From CAYGUK01 sp964352985 (GTDB lineage Bacteria > Pseudomonadota > Gammaproteobacteria > JAHCLG01): DNA of 17,508 bases. The stretch covers positions 1 to 17,508 of the forward strand of contig CAYGUK010000084.1 in NCBI GenBank assembly GCA_964352985.1, in the 5' to 3' direction. Both the position numbers and the translations under genes were made by a program. Under the pieces are notes generated by a model. The model was not told the DNA's origin, did not search any database, and was given only the letters and a program-made list of their open reading frames with translations. Below are positions 6,137 to 13,809 of this stretch, piece after piece; positions within the stretch are counted from its first letter, which is position 1, and each line of letters opens with the position of its first letter.

Positions 6137-7633
6137 ATGGCAGCATTGGATAAACAACCACAAAGTATATATCTACTTTTTTTTACTGAACTTTGGGAAA
6201 GGTTTGGGTTTTATACCGTTCAAACTATTTTAGTGTTATACATGTCATCGCAATTACATTTTAGCGATAAACTTTCCTATCTCTTTTATGGTACTTATAG
6301 CGCTATGATGTATTTAACACCCGCTGTCGGAGGGTGGTTAGCGGATAAATATCTGGGTTTTCAACGCTCTATCATTTTAGGCGGCATTTTATTTACACTT
6401 GGTTATTTAATGTGTGCGATTCCTTCAAAAAATGCCCTGTTTTACGCGTTAAGTATTTTAATTATTGCCAATGGTTTCTTTAAACCCAATGTATCGAGTA
6501 TCGTCGGTGAACTTTATGATGATCCAAATGATCACAGACGTGAAGGTGGTTTTACTCTTTTTTATATGGGGATCAATATTGGTTCATTGATCCCACCGAT
6601 TTTTGCGGGCGCTTTGGTCACTCATTATGGTTGGCATTATGGTTTTATCATTGCCGCACTCGGCATGATATTTGGCATGATCATATTTATTAAAGGAAAA
6701 AAAATCTTAAACCAACATGGTGAAATTCCCAATAATAGTCCTTTATTAACAGGGAAAATTAACAAATTTAAAATTGATGCGATGATTTTTCTTTTCATCA
6801 TACTCGCTGTTTTATTTTTTAGAATGACGTTTACCCATCCTGCCCTAACCAATTTAATCGTTATTTTAGTCTCTTGTGTTATTTTACTTTTTGTCTTTTA
6901 TCTTATTTTAAAACTACCTTCACATAGTCGAAATAAAATGATCGCCGCCTTAGTCTTAATTGTGATCTCGATTGGTTTTTGGGCTTTATACAATCAAACA
7001 TTCACGTCATTAATGTTATTTGCTGAACGCAATATGGATCCCAATTTTTTAGGTTTTCACATCGATGCCGAATTTACCCAGTTTTTTAATCCCTTCTTTA
7101 TTATTGCCTTTAGTCCTGTATTAAGTAGAGCCTGGTTGAAACTGGGTAAAGCAAATTTAAATCCTTCTATTCCAACTAAATTTGCGGTTGGAGTCATCAT
7201 GATGACCTTAGGATTTGCGGTGTTAGCTTTAGGTTGTCATTTGGGACATCATGGTATCACTTCTGCCTGGTGGCTGGTATTGAGCTATATGTTCCAAACT
7301 ATCGGTGAATTATTTTTATCACCCATTGGCTTATCAATGATCACCGTCTTATCTGCGCGAAACATGGTTGGATTGATGATGGGGGTTTGGTTTTTAGCAC
7401 AATCAGCATCATTTGCCATAGGCGGCATGCTCGCGACGATTGCCGATGTTCCCAAGCAATATACGGCGAGTCAATCGCTTCCAATCTATGCTCATGCTTA
7501 CTTAGTATTAGCTAAGTTATCGGTTATATTAATGATAGTGAGTTTATTACTCATCCCGGTACTTAAGCGCTTAATTAACAAAAACACAAAATTAAGCAAT
7601 CAAGCTGAAGGTCAATTACAAATCTGCAAATAA
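6137..7633 (+). CDS. POT/PTR2-family proton-coupled peptide transporter
   Basis: This family imports di- and tripeptides with protons across the inner membrane. The 498-residue protein is strongly hydrophobic, with a pattern fitting the 12-14 helices of bacterial members. It carries the family's ExxERFxYY motif as 'ELWERFGFY' (18-26) in helix 1; its charged residues couple protons and bind substrate. It also carries the PTR2 signature 'FTLFYMGINIGSLIPP' near 139-154 and the C-terminal 'GELFLSPIGLSMI' around 391. The motif has Phe in place of the first Tyr, a conservative change. It is a single gene between trmJ (divergent) and a small exported protein. It interrupts the classical suhB-trmJ pair. 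Peptide uptake suits an amino-acid-using, host-associated life, but this is inference. Substrate range cannot be read from sequence. Confidence 0.92.
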   Translation: MAALDKQPQSIYLLFFTELWERFGFYTVQTILVLYMSSQLHFSDKLSYLFYGTYSAMMYLTPAVGGWLADKYLGFQRSIILGGILFTLGYLMCAIPSKNALFYALSILIIANGFFKPNVSSIVGELYDDPNDHRREGGFTLFYMGINIGSLIPPIFAGALVTHYGWHYGFIIAALGMIFGMIIFIKGKKILNQHGEIPNNSPLLTGKINKFKIDAMIFLFIILAVLFFRMTFTHPALTNLIVILVSCVILLFVFYLILKLPSHSRNKMIAALVLIVISIGFWALYNQTFTSLMLFAERNMDPNFLGFHIDAEFTQFFNPFFIIAFSPVLSRAWLKLGKANLNPSIPTKFAVGVIMMTLGFAVLALGCHLGHHGITSAWWLVLSYMFQTIGELFLSPIGLSMITVLSARNMVGLMMGVWFLAQSASFAIGGMLATIADVPKQYTASQSLPIYAHAYLVLAKLSVILMIVSLLLIPVLKRLINKNTKLSNQAEGQLQICK

Positions 7634-7715
7634 ATACAAACAGCATACCCTGGCGCAATATTTTTATCCTTTGCTATATTTATTTTATTAAAAGAGAAAA
7701 GTTAGGGATGAAGTT

Positions 7716-8039
7716 ATGCTATCTCGATTATGTGCAATCTTTACATTACTATTATTTACGCTGCAACCAGCCAATGCCCATGTTGAAGGCGGACTCGCGT
7801 CCTTTCATCACTGTCCCTTTAACGCAACCTTTATTGGCGTGCAAATTGTGAGAACGGTGAACAATCATTTTTTATTACAATGTTTTAACAGTACGGGAGC
7901 CACCTACTTTACTCAAATTGCTAACTATAGTTTAGCCCCTGACGACACTAAGTGGTTTCGCCAAGATTATCCACTTGCCTGGATTTGTTTTGGTGAACAA
8001 CCCGAAGATTGTAAATTTTATGAAGATGATAACCTTTAA
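7716..8039 (+). CDS. Small exported protein, unknown function
   Basis: A 107-residue protein with a clear signal peptide (residues 1-21, cleavage after 'PANA'). The mature part of about 86 residues has four cysteines in 'HHCPF', 'LLQCFN', 'WICFG' and 'EDCKFY', enough for two disulfides in the periplasm or outside. It is rich in aromatic residues and predicted mostly beta by eye. I do not recognise a family. AGGGA lies 7 bases before the ATG, so the start is well supported. It lies 82 bases after the peptide transporter gene; a separate promoter is possible. A 9-bp hairpin brackets the stop codon. It could be a small beta-sheet inhibitor-type or envelope protein, but this is a guess. Confidence 0.7.
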   Translation: MLSRLCAIFTLLLFTLQPANAHVEGGLASFHHCPFNATFIGVQIVRTVNNHFLLQCFNSTGATYFTQIANYSLAPDDTKWFRQDYPLAWICFGEQPEDCKFYEDDNL

Positions 8040-8047
8040 TCATCTTC
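8022..8047 (+). terminator. Perfect 9-bp hairpin around a stop codon
   Basis: GAAGATGAT and ATCATCTTC form a perfect 9-bp stem with an 8-base loop that contains most of the stop codon of the small exported protein. There is no T-run after it, so it is a weak candidate for an intrinsic terminator. It may instead protect the 3' end of the message. suhB starts 66 bases later. Confidence 0.35.
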
Positions 8048-8112
8048 ACGTTACATAGTGAATAATTTTTGATAAGCTTAGCCACTTTATATTGAATAAG
8101 TAGAATCCACCA

Positions 8113-8907
8113 ATGGAACCCATTGTAAATATTGCAATAGAAGCGGCGAGAAAAGCCGGTCAAATTATCTTGCGAGCAGTTGATCGTTTAGATTTAGTGA
8201 AAGTCCAAGAAAAAGGGCACAATAATTTTGTTACGAATGTAGATCAACACGCCGAAGCTATAATCGTCGACACAATAAAAAAATCTTATCCAAGTCATAG
8301 TATTTTAGCTGAAGAAAGTGGTTATCAAGAAGGCAGTGAAAAAGAAGATTGTTGGATAATTGATCCAATTGATGGCACCACAAATTTCATGCATGGCTTC
8401 CCTCATTTTGCCGTTTCAATTGGCATTCGTTACCAGGATAAAATAGAACACGGCGTCATTTATGATCCTGTTCGTGACGAAATATTTTCTGCAACAAGAG
8501 GCCGCGGTGCAAGATTAAATAATAAGCGTATCCGCGTCACACGCGAACATCAAATCGAAAAATGTTTAATTGGTACGGGTTTTCCAAATCGTGATCATGA
8601 TCCGAAATTAAATTTCTTTTTATCTTCTTTTGCGACCATTTACCCAAAAGCCGCAGGTTTACGGCGCGCCGGATCTGCCGCCCTTGATTTAGCTTATGTG
8701 GCTTGTGGTCGGTTAGATGGTTATTGGGAATTAGGTTTAAGCCCTTGGGATATGGCTGCAGGTAGTTTAATCATACGCGAAGCAGGTGGTTTAGTCAGTG
8801 ATTTCCAAGGCGAATCACAATTTTTAGAGAGTGGACAAATTGTCGCAGGTAGCCCCAAAATTTATGCGGCCTTACTTACCATTTTACAAGGGATCGATAC
8901 TATCTAA
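8113..8907 (+). CDS. suhB: Inositol-1-monophosphatase family protein SuhB
   Basis: SuhB is a magnesium-dependent phosphatase of inositol monophosphate. In E. coli it also acts as a Nus-type factor with NusA/NusG in rRNA antitermination and folding. The 264-residue sequence has the metal-site Glu pair in 'LAEESG' (67/68), motif A 'WIIDPIDGTTNF' with Asp84, Asp87, Gly88 and Thr89, and motif B 'PWDMAAG' with Asp213. Thus the enzyme looks intact. Length and N-terminal 'NIAIEAARKAG' match E. coli SuhB. In many Gammaproteobacteria suhB is divergent from trmJ; here both orientations are kept, but two genes separate them. A possible promoter (TTGATA, then TATTGA after 15 bases) lies just upstream but is weak. 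Confidence 0.93.
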   Translation: MEPIVNIAIEAARKAGQIILRAVDRLDLVKVQEKGHNNFVTNVDQHAEAIIVDTIKKSYPSHSILAEESGYQEGSEKEDCWIIDPIDGTTNFMHGFPHFAVSIGIRYQDKIEHGVIYDPVRDEIFSATRGRGARLNNKRIRVTREHQIEKCLIGTGFPNRDHDPKLNFFLSSFATIYPKAAGLRRAGSAALDLAYVACGRLDGYWELGLSPWDMAAGSLIIREAGGLVSDFQGESQFLESGQIVAGSPKIYAALLTILQGIDTI

Positions 8908-8912
8908 TATTT

Positions 8913-8942
8913 TTTAGGCAACTATCCTACCTAAATCTTTTA
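8913..8942 (+). terminator. Weak intrinsic terminator after suhB
   Basis: TTTAGG and CCTAAA can form a 6-bp stem with an 11-base loop only six bases past the suhB stop, followed by TCTTTT. The stem is short and AT-rich. It is placed as expected for a terminator, and the rest of the 153-base gap to the next gene shows only AT-rich sequence that may hold that gene's promoter. Confidence 0.35.
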
Positions 8943-9060
8943 AAATGATAGTAGTAGATTATTAATTTTTATGAACAAACTGTTACAATTTAATTCTAGC
9001 TATAAAATTAAAAATATTTTATCCTTTTTGCAAATTAGAACATAAAATCGAATAATTAAA

Positions 9061-10203
9061 ATGTTTTCTGCCTATGCTAAGAAGTGTGCGACAAATCTGT
9101 TAATTTTTGCGGGTGGTGCTTTTGATGCTGTTGGTGCATTTGCTGATGCAGCAATATCAGGCATGGCTGTTTTCCCAGAAAAAACCATTTATTTTTGTAG
9201 TGTCACAACCATTGCAACTATCACCGCTGTAGTAGAATTTGCTGAGTTTTTGGGTTTTGAAGGTCCTTTTGTTAAACGTCGTTTAAAAATACTGGAAGAT
9301 GATGATAGCGAAGAAACGTGTGGTATTCTCGAAAAATTAAAATCTTGTTTATGTTGTAGTACAAATTCATTATCAAAAGTATATAATTTTTTTGCGATTG
9401 AAAAAAATTTAGTCGATTGGATCTTTACTGTCGTTTATGGGCATGACTGGATAAAAGAATTTTACGATGTATATTATAACATTTATGAAGATGACCCGAA
9501 TGTTGAGAAATTTGATTGGTATTCAGCTCTTGGTGCTATATTATTTTACATGGCATTTATTGCTGGGTTTGAGTATGTTACAGAAATCTTAAAAACGAAA
9601 TCAATGATCTCTGGAAAAGAAGAAACGACCACCCTAAAAAATAATAAAACAATCGCAAAATTTATTTTTCATGTTCAATCTAAAGTTCAAGTTGTAAAAC
9701 GTGTACTCCCTGTTGTGATGCTGATTGCGCCGCATAATTTAAAAAATTTATACGACAAAGGCAACCTCGGTTATGTTGGCTTAGGTGCTTTATCTCTTAA
9801 TATCATTTTTTCAAGTCTCGCGGTTCACCAAACCATTGCTGTCAATGAGTTACCGATTGCAGCAGAAAAATTAGGTTTAGAATATCAACCTAGTCGTGAA
9901 AGTGTCTCAAGTTGGTTAAGACTACCATTAATAATAACATGGAATGCCACATCAGCAATTCCAGTCAAACAACTTATTCAATCTAATTCAGATTGGGATA
10001 GTCTTGAAGCGATTAGTCTCGCCATGTTATTAGCTTTATTTCCGACACTTAATCGACATTTAGCTTTTAGTTCCGAACAAGCAGAACACCATCATGAGGC
10101 TCGAGCTGGGTCACCATCCCCCCGCCGCTATGAAATATTAGTAGACGCTGGCGGAGATGAAACTACTTCTAAAACAAATAGCATGGATACTCCCGCTGTA
10201 TAA
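9061..10203 (+). CDS. Polytopic membrane protein, no recognised family
   Basis: This is an unrecognised 380-residue protein. Hydrophobic segments are visible at about 12-38, 42-66, 152-172, 212-226, 236-256 and 312-330, with a weaker one near 284-300, so five to seven membrane passes are likely. A polar region (71-110) carries an acidic run 'LEDDDSEE' and a tight cysteine cluster 'SCLCCS' (Cys96, 98, 99). The last 50 residues are hydrophilic with His, Ser/Thr, Arg and Asp, including 'SPSPRR'. There is no signal peptide of the usual kind. No clear Shine-Dalgarno lies before the ATG. It stands alone between suhB and another orphan, in a block of unrecognised proteins. A role at a host membrane as a secreted effector is conceivable for a Legionellales-like bacterium, given the polar tail and CxCC cluster, but a plain inner-membrane protein is equally possible. 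Confidence 0.7.
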   Translation: MFSAYAKKCATNLLIFAGGAFDAVGAFADAAISGMAVFPEKTIYFCSVTTIATITAVVEFAEFLGFEGPFVKRRLKILEDDDSEETCGILEKLKSCLCCSTNSLSKVYNFFAIEKNLVDWIFTVVYGHDWIKEFYDVYYNIYEDDPNVEKFDWYSALGAILFYMAFIAGFEYVTEILKTKSMISGKEETTTLKNNKTIAKFIFHVQSKVQVVKRVLPVVMLIAPHNLKNLYDKGNLGYVGLGALSLNIIFSSLAVHQTIAVNELPIAAEKLGLEYQPSRESVSSWLRLPLIITWNATSAIPVKQLIQSNSDWDSLEAISLAMLLALFPTLNRHLAFSSEQAEHHHEARAGSPSPRRYEILVDAGGDETTSKTNSMDTPAV

Positions 10204-10341
10204 ATAAAATTAACTATTCACTTCAAGTTAACTACTGATATTGAAATAAAAATACTTTATTTATGATATAAAAATATTATTCTTACAAGTTTTTAAACTA
10301 TTAGTTTATCATGCGCTCAGAAAATATTAATAAGAAAAATT

Positions 10342-10345
10342 GGAG
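10342..10345 (+). promoter_or_regulatory. Shine-Dalgarno that sets the start at 10353
   Basis: GGAG followed by seven A residues leads into the ATG at 10353. The upstream ATG at 10311 has no comparable site. Confidence 0.55.
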
Positions 10346-10352
10346 AAAAAAA

Positions 10353-10595
10353 ATGACATCTTATGATGATAGTTTTGGGCCTTTATTAAAACAACAAAGA
10401 ATTGAGAGAAATTTACCTAACACAAATACCAGTGATATTAATTATGATTTCACTTTAGCTTTTAATCTACGTATTGCTCGTGAAATATTAAAAAAAGCAT
10501 TATCGTGTAAGACACAGTCTACGACACCAAATAATTTCAATTCAAAAGACAATGATGATGATATAAATCGGCAACAACTTATAGCCTGTAGATAA
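10353..10595 (+). CDS. Small hydrophilic protein, unknown
   Basis: An 80-residue, asparagine-rich, hydrophilic protein. The reading frame opens at 10311, but GGAG at 10342 lies 7 bases before the internal ATG at 10353, which I take as the start. The middle part ('LAFNLRIAREILKKAL', about residues 49-64) would form an amphipathic helix; the tail is low-complexity with 'NDDDINR'. No family, signal peptide or membrane segment is seen. It lies 149 bases after the polytopic orphan gene and faces another small gene across a shared hairpin. It may be a lineage-specific protein; short length leaves some doubt that it is coding. Confidence 0.5.
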   Translation: MTSYDDSFGPLLKQQRIERNLPNTNTSDINYDFTLAFNLRIAREILKKALSCKTQSTTPNNFNSKDNDDDINRQQLIACR

Positions 10596-10617
10596 ATTTC
10601 ATAAATCGATAATACAA

Positions 10618-10640
10618 GTTACCCTGTTATACAGGGTAAC
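10618..10640. terminator. Strong shared hairpin between convergent genes
   Basis: GTTACCCTGT and ACAGGGTAAC form a perfect 10-bp stem with a 3-base loop, 22 bases past the plus-strand gene and 7 bases past the minus-strand gene. On the plus strand it is followed by a T-rich stretch (TATCATTTATTTT). The position and symmetry suggest a terminator working in both directions. The right arm shares a 12-base sequence with positions 27-38 of the window. Confidence 0.6.
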
Positions 10641-10646
10641 TATCAT

Positions 10647-10925
10647 TTATTTTGGACAAAAATATTGTAACGGAGTTGGCCTATCTTTTGGTTCAGTCTT
10701 GTAACAATAATTTTTGACAAAAATGCCTGGGATCATGCCTGCTATCATGCCTTGCTGAAAGGCTTTAACATATTCTCTATCATGTTGTACCAATTTACTA
10801 AATGCTGCTATGACAATAAATATCGAAATGGCAGAAGGCACTGCAGGGAGTCCTGTCGTTAATGAAAACGAAATAAAGGTGCCTAAGTCAAAACAAATCT
10901 CTTTGCTAATTTCTCTACCAAACAT
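10647..10925 (-). CDS. Small membrane protein, unknown
   Basis: A 92-residue protein with one long hydrophobic stretch (about 14-44, 'FISFSLTTGLPAVPSAISIF') and a second shorter one (58-70, 'QGMIAGMIPGIFV'), suggesting a two-pass hairpin. The C-terminal tail is polar with 'TEPKDRPTPLQYF' and ends in Cys-Pro-Lys. A longer frame starts with TTG at 10949; I prefer the ATG at 10925, which has AGGA 8 bases before it. Two further ATGs lie between. I do not recognise a family. It faces the small gene at 10353-10595 and follows the flavoenzyme gene on the same strand by about 100 bases. Confidence 0.5.
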   Translation of the reverse strand: MFGREISKEICFDLGTFISFSLTTGLPAVPSAISIFIVIAAFSKLVQHDREYVKAFQQGMIAGMIPGIFVKNYCYKTEPKDRPTPLQYFCPK

Positions 10926-11019
10926 ATCCATCATCCTATATTGAAACAATTATCATTTTAGAAATAGAAGACGAAGCTTAGACAATATAACGCCGATGAA
11001 ACAATAGGAAATATAACGT

Positions 11020-11038
11020 AAAATAGTGAAGCTATTTT
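11020..11038 (-). terminator. Hairpin across the end of the flavoenzyme gene
   Basis: AAAATAG and CTATTTT form a 7-bp stem with a 5-base loop that includes the TAG stop codon of the minus-strand flavoenzyme gene. The descending arm ends in TTTT, fitting a weak intrinsic terminator. The small membrane protein gene begins about 95 bases further on. Confidence 0.35.
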
Positions 11039-11949
11039 AATCCTAAGATTAATTGTTGCATTATTTCATCCACCGATAAAACCTCATGGATTAAATCAAT
11101 GCTTTCACCAGCAAAAACTCCCGCTATATCAGTATTATTTTCTGAGACAGCATGTTGGTAGTTTTGTTGAATATCTGGTGTTATTTTTTCTAACAAATTA
11201 TTTTCATCTTGCCATTGTTTGGAAAATTCATTTTTTATCGTACGCGCAGTATAAGGTTTCGGCCAAACATACCCTCTTGCGTAATCAAAAATATTACTTC
11301 TGAAAGTATTATCACCTGTTTCTTTTACTAATTGTTGTTTAATATTTTCTGAGCCTAGTGCTTCGTTACTCGCATAAAAACGAGTACCAATTAAAACAGC
11401 CTTAGCACCTAATTGAAAACTTGCCGCCACGCCTCTGGCATCGGCAATTCCACCAGCGGCAACAACAGGCGTTCTGCCAACTTGATCAACAATTGCCGGC
11501 ACTAAACTCATGGTACCACGACTCGCACCATGACCACCGGCTTCACTACCTTGGGCAACAATAATATCGGCGCCTTGATCTTTAACGATGATAGCTTGCT
11601 CGACGGTTTGTACTTGGCACATTAAAATAATATTTTGCGCTTTTATTTTTTTGACAAATGGTGTGATATCACCGAACGATAACATTATCGCTCGCGGCTG
11701 ATAAGCAAGGGATAAATCCAATACATTTGGAAATTCTTTGAGTCGCCAAGTGATAAATCCGATACCAAAATTTTCGTGAGTGATTAAATCTAATTCGCGT
11801 TGAATAAAATTGTGATCACAATAGCCGCCACCTATCATGCCCAAACCACCTGCTTTTGACACATGACTAGCCAAAACACCACCAGCCACATTTGCCATAG
11901 GTGCACTAATAATGGGATATTGAATATGAAGTGTGTCTATTATTGACAT
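11032..11949 (-). CDS. Nitronate monooxygenase-like FMN enzyme
   Basis: Nitronate monooxygenases (old name 2-nitropropane dioxygenase) are FMN-binding TIM barrels that oxidise toxic propionate-3-nitronate and other alkyl nitronates. The 305-residue protein shows the barrel start 'YPIISAPMANVAGGVLA' (11-27), the conserved 'QGSEAGGHGA' (133-142) with the candidate catalytic His140, and the phosphate-binding part 'VVAAGGIADARG' (162-173) and 'GAKAVLIGTRF' (181-191). The family also includes related enzymes such as FabK-like enoyl reductases, so the substrate is not certain. The frame opens earlier, but AGGAGG at 11954-11959 fixes the start at 11949. It seems to be transcribed alone. It sits between unrecognised genes, so context says little about its role. 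Confidence 0.85.
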   Translation of the reverse strand: MSIIDTLHIQYPIISAPMANVAGGVLASHVSKAGGLGMIGGGYCDHNFIQRELDLITHENFGIGFITWRLKEFPNVLDLSLAYQPRAIMLSFGDITPFVKKIKAQNIILMCQVQTVEQAIIVKDQGADIIVAQGSEAGGHGASRGTMSLVPAIVDQVGRTPVVAAGGIADARGVAASFQLGAKAVLIGTRFYASNEALGSENIKQQLVKETGDNTFRSNIFDYARGYVWPKPYTARTIKNEFSKQWQDENNLLEKITPDIQQNYQHAVSENNTDIAGVFAGESIDLIHEVLSVDEIMQQLILGLK

Positions 11950-11953
11950 TTTG

Positions 11954-11959
11954 CCTCCT
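11954..11959 (-). promoter_or_regulatory. Perfect AGGAGG Shine-Dalgarno for the flavoenzyme
   Basis: AGGAGG, the full anti-16S complement core, ends 4 bases before the ATG at 11949. It stands out in a window where most genes have weak sites, and it rules out the open upstream ATG at 11979. Confidence 0.7.
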
Positions 11960-12031
11960 AGGTTGTGAGAAAAAATCAATAGTTAAAAAATTTTTCGCAC
12001 AACTCAATACGTTATTAACTCTATAAAATTA

Positions 12032-12054
12032 GTAAATTTCTACCTGGTAAATTT
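12032..12054. repeat. GTAAATTT direct repeat in a divergent gap
   Basis: Two copies of GTAAATTT lie 15 bases apart start to start in the 163-base gap between the flavoenzyme gene (minus) and the orphan at 12113 (plus). They could form a regulator site, but in AT-rich DNA this may also be chance. Confidence 0.25.
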
Positions 12055-12112
12055 TAAGATAATCATTTAATTTAATATTACAAATTATATCTTAGGATTT
12101 TAGTTAATAACA

Positions 12113-13009
12113 ATGAAACAAGATATAGAACGAGAATTTATTTTATTACTCTTTACTCTGTGTGACACGGAAAGACCAAATGTCACCAAGTTAAGTCCTA
12201 TCTTAATGAAACTATTTAACAATACTCTAGAGATAATAGCTAATCGCCAAAACGCTGAAATATATTTGCCATCATTTCAACAAAATCTCTTTTTATTGCC
12301 TTGGGATGAATTTGATATTTTATCGAGTTCAGAACGTGTAAATAAAAAAATTGAAATCATCTTAAATTATTATGTGCAAGAAGCAAGTAATCAAAAAATA
12401 TCGTTTAAAAAAAGAAATCTGAATTATTCTTATTATCATGCCTGGACCTGTGTGTATCGATTTATTGCTGACTATCAGCATTTAATGCCATATTTTCAGC
12501 ACTTATCCTGTTTAATACGGGATATATATGAATTAGAAAAACACGTTTATGAAAAATACAACTCTAACAATCCAGTTTATAACTCAACTAAAAAGCTTTG
12601 CAAGAAGCTTCGGGAAAATATTAAAACTTTTTGTGAGTTGATCATTGATCAAAATAATAAAAAAATTAACAAAGCCACACTCACTTCAGCCTTAGCGCCT
12701 TTACAAAAAAGTTTTTCCGATACTTATCGTGAAGTTGCACCGATACTGAGTGATCATCGTCTAGGCATAATCAAAACGATATTTTGTGGGATTGGTTTTG
12801 GCATTGCGACGCTTTGCACCCTTGGTGGTGCGCTTGCGATGAAGCATCACTATAATTGCAAACATTATGGGCAAAGAGAATTTAGTCTATGGACTTTATT
12901 TAGCCATGAAACAAAATCACAGATTAAAGCTAAGCAATTACAATTAACGCACGATCAGTTTTTTACAGAATCACAACAATCGTTAGCTTGTATGAATACC
13001 CTATCTTGA
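12113..13009 (+). CDS. Helical protein with one C-terminal membrane segment
   Basis: This is an unrecognised 298-residue protein. Residues 1-215 are mostly alpha-helical by composition, with heptad-like stretches around 125-180 ('LSCLIRDIYELEKHVYEKY') and many Lys, Asn and aromatic residues. A single glycine-rich membrane segment at about 217-243 ('TIFCGIGFGIATLCTLGGAL') is followed by a 55-residue polar tail. There is no signal peptide, so it would be anchored by its C-terminal part or inserted after transfer. This helical-domain-plus-late-membrane-segment layout is frequent among uncharacterised proteins of Legionella-like bacteria, some of which are secreted effectors; that comparison is from general knowledge, not a match. 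The gene ends 11 bases from the convergent yadH with no hairpin between. No clear Shine-Dalgarno. Confidence 0.65.
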   Translation: MKQDIEREFILLLFTLCDTERPNVTKLSPILMKLFNNTLEIIANRQNAEIYLPSFQQNLFLLPWDEFDILSSSERVNKKIEIILNYYVQEASNQKISFKKRNLNYSYYHAWTCVYRFIADYQHLMPYFQHLSCLIRDIYELEKHVYEKYNSNNPVYNSTKKLCKKLRENIKTFCELIIDQNNKKINKATLTSALAPLQKSFSDTYREVAPILSDHRLGIIKTIFCGIGFGIATLCTLGGALAMKHHYNCKHYGQREFSLWTLFSHETKSQIKAKQLQLTHDQFFTESQQSLACMNTLS

Positions 13010-13020
13010 GTGAGTAAACT

Positions 13021-13809
13021 TCAACTACGCATACCGATGCCTTTATCTAATAATTTATAACAAATTAAAAATAAAAGTAGAACAAAAAATCCAATCATCA
13101 TTAACGCATCCCAAATCGGCACATCACTAATCCCAAAAAAACTATAGCGAAACGCATTAATCAAATACAAAATCGGATTACATAACGAGATTTCTTGCCA
13201 CAGCTTAGGTAGCGCTGAAATAGAATAAAATACGCCACCTAAATAAGTTAATGGCGTTAAAATAAATGTGGGAATAATCGATACATCATCAATTTTTTTC
13301 GCATAAATAGAATTAATAAATGCGCCCAATGATAATAAAGCAGAAGATAAAAACACCACTAATATCGCAAAAAAAGGATGCATGATATGGATATGTGTAA
13401 AAAACAAAGCCACAAAAAATACGACTAACGCTGAAATAAATCCGCGCACCATCCCGCCACAAATATAACCTAATAAAATAGTAATATTCGAAGTTGGTGA
13501 TACCAGTAATTCATCGATATGACGTTGAAATTTCGCACCAAAAACAACCGCAGTAATATGGCCATAAGAATTGGTGATCGCAGACATCATGATCAATCCT
13601 GGCGAAATATATTGCATATAAGTAAAACCATGAATTTTACTAATTTGCGAACCAATCACCCCACCAAAAATTAAAAAATATAAACTCATGGTAATGATAG
13701 GCGGTAACAAGGTTTGCACCCACAAACGTGCAATGCGTTGCAATTGTGTGGTGAGCATCGCACTAAAAGAAATCCATTGAATTTTTAATAATTGCTTATT
13801 CATTTTCAT
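13021..13809 (-). CDS. yadH: ABC-2 type permease YadH
   Basis: Membrane subunit of an ABC-2 exporter that works with the YadG ATPase. The 262-residue protein has six hydrophobic helices and follows E. coli YadH closely throughout: 'RLWVQTLLPPIITMSLYF', 'SPGLIMMSAITNSYGH', 'FGAKFQRHIDELLVSP', 'PTFILTPLTYLGGVFYS' and the C-terminal 'GIGMRS'. The transported substrate is unknown for the family. Its start overlaps yadG by 14 bases, so the two proteins are probably made together in fixed ratio. A second ATG two codons in would reduce the overlap to 8 bases; the first has a GTGAG site at better spacing. Confidence 0.93.
   Translation of the reverse strand: MKMNKQLLKIQWISFSAMLTTQLQRIARLWVQTLLPPIITMSLYFLIFGGVIGSQISKIHGFTYMQYISPGLIMMSAITNSYGHITAVVFGAKFQRHIDELLVSPTSNITILLGYICGGMVRGFISALVVFFVALFFTHIHIMHPFFAILVVFLSSALLSLGAFINSIYAKKIDDVSIIPTFILTPLTYLGGVFYSISALPKLWQEISLCNPILYLINAFRYSFFGISDVPIWDALMMIGFFVLLLFLICYKLLDKGIGMRS

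Noticed and set aside
7948..8163. Minus-strand frame across the small exported protein and suhB starts
   Set aside because: Antisense to two better supported genes, no family features.
10204..10260. TTAACTA direct repeat upstream of the small gene
   Set aside because: Two 7-base copies 18 bases apart in AT-rich sequence; too weak to call an operator.
12060..12112. PmrA-type box (paired cTTAATatT) upstream of the orphan at 12113
   Set aside because: One half (TTTAATATT) fits well, but the second half at the required 11-base spacing does not; chance in AT-rich DNA.
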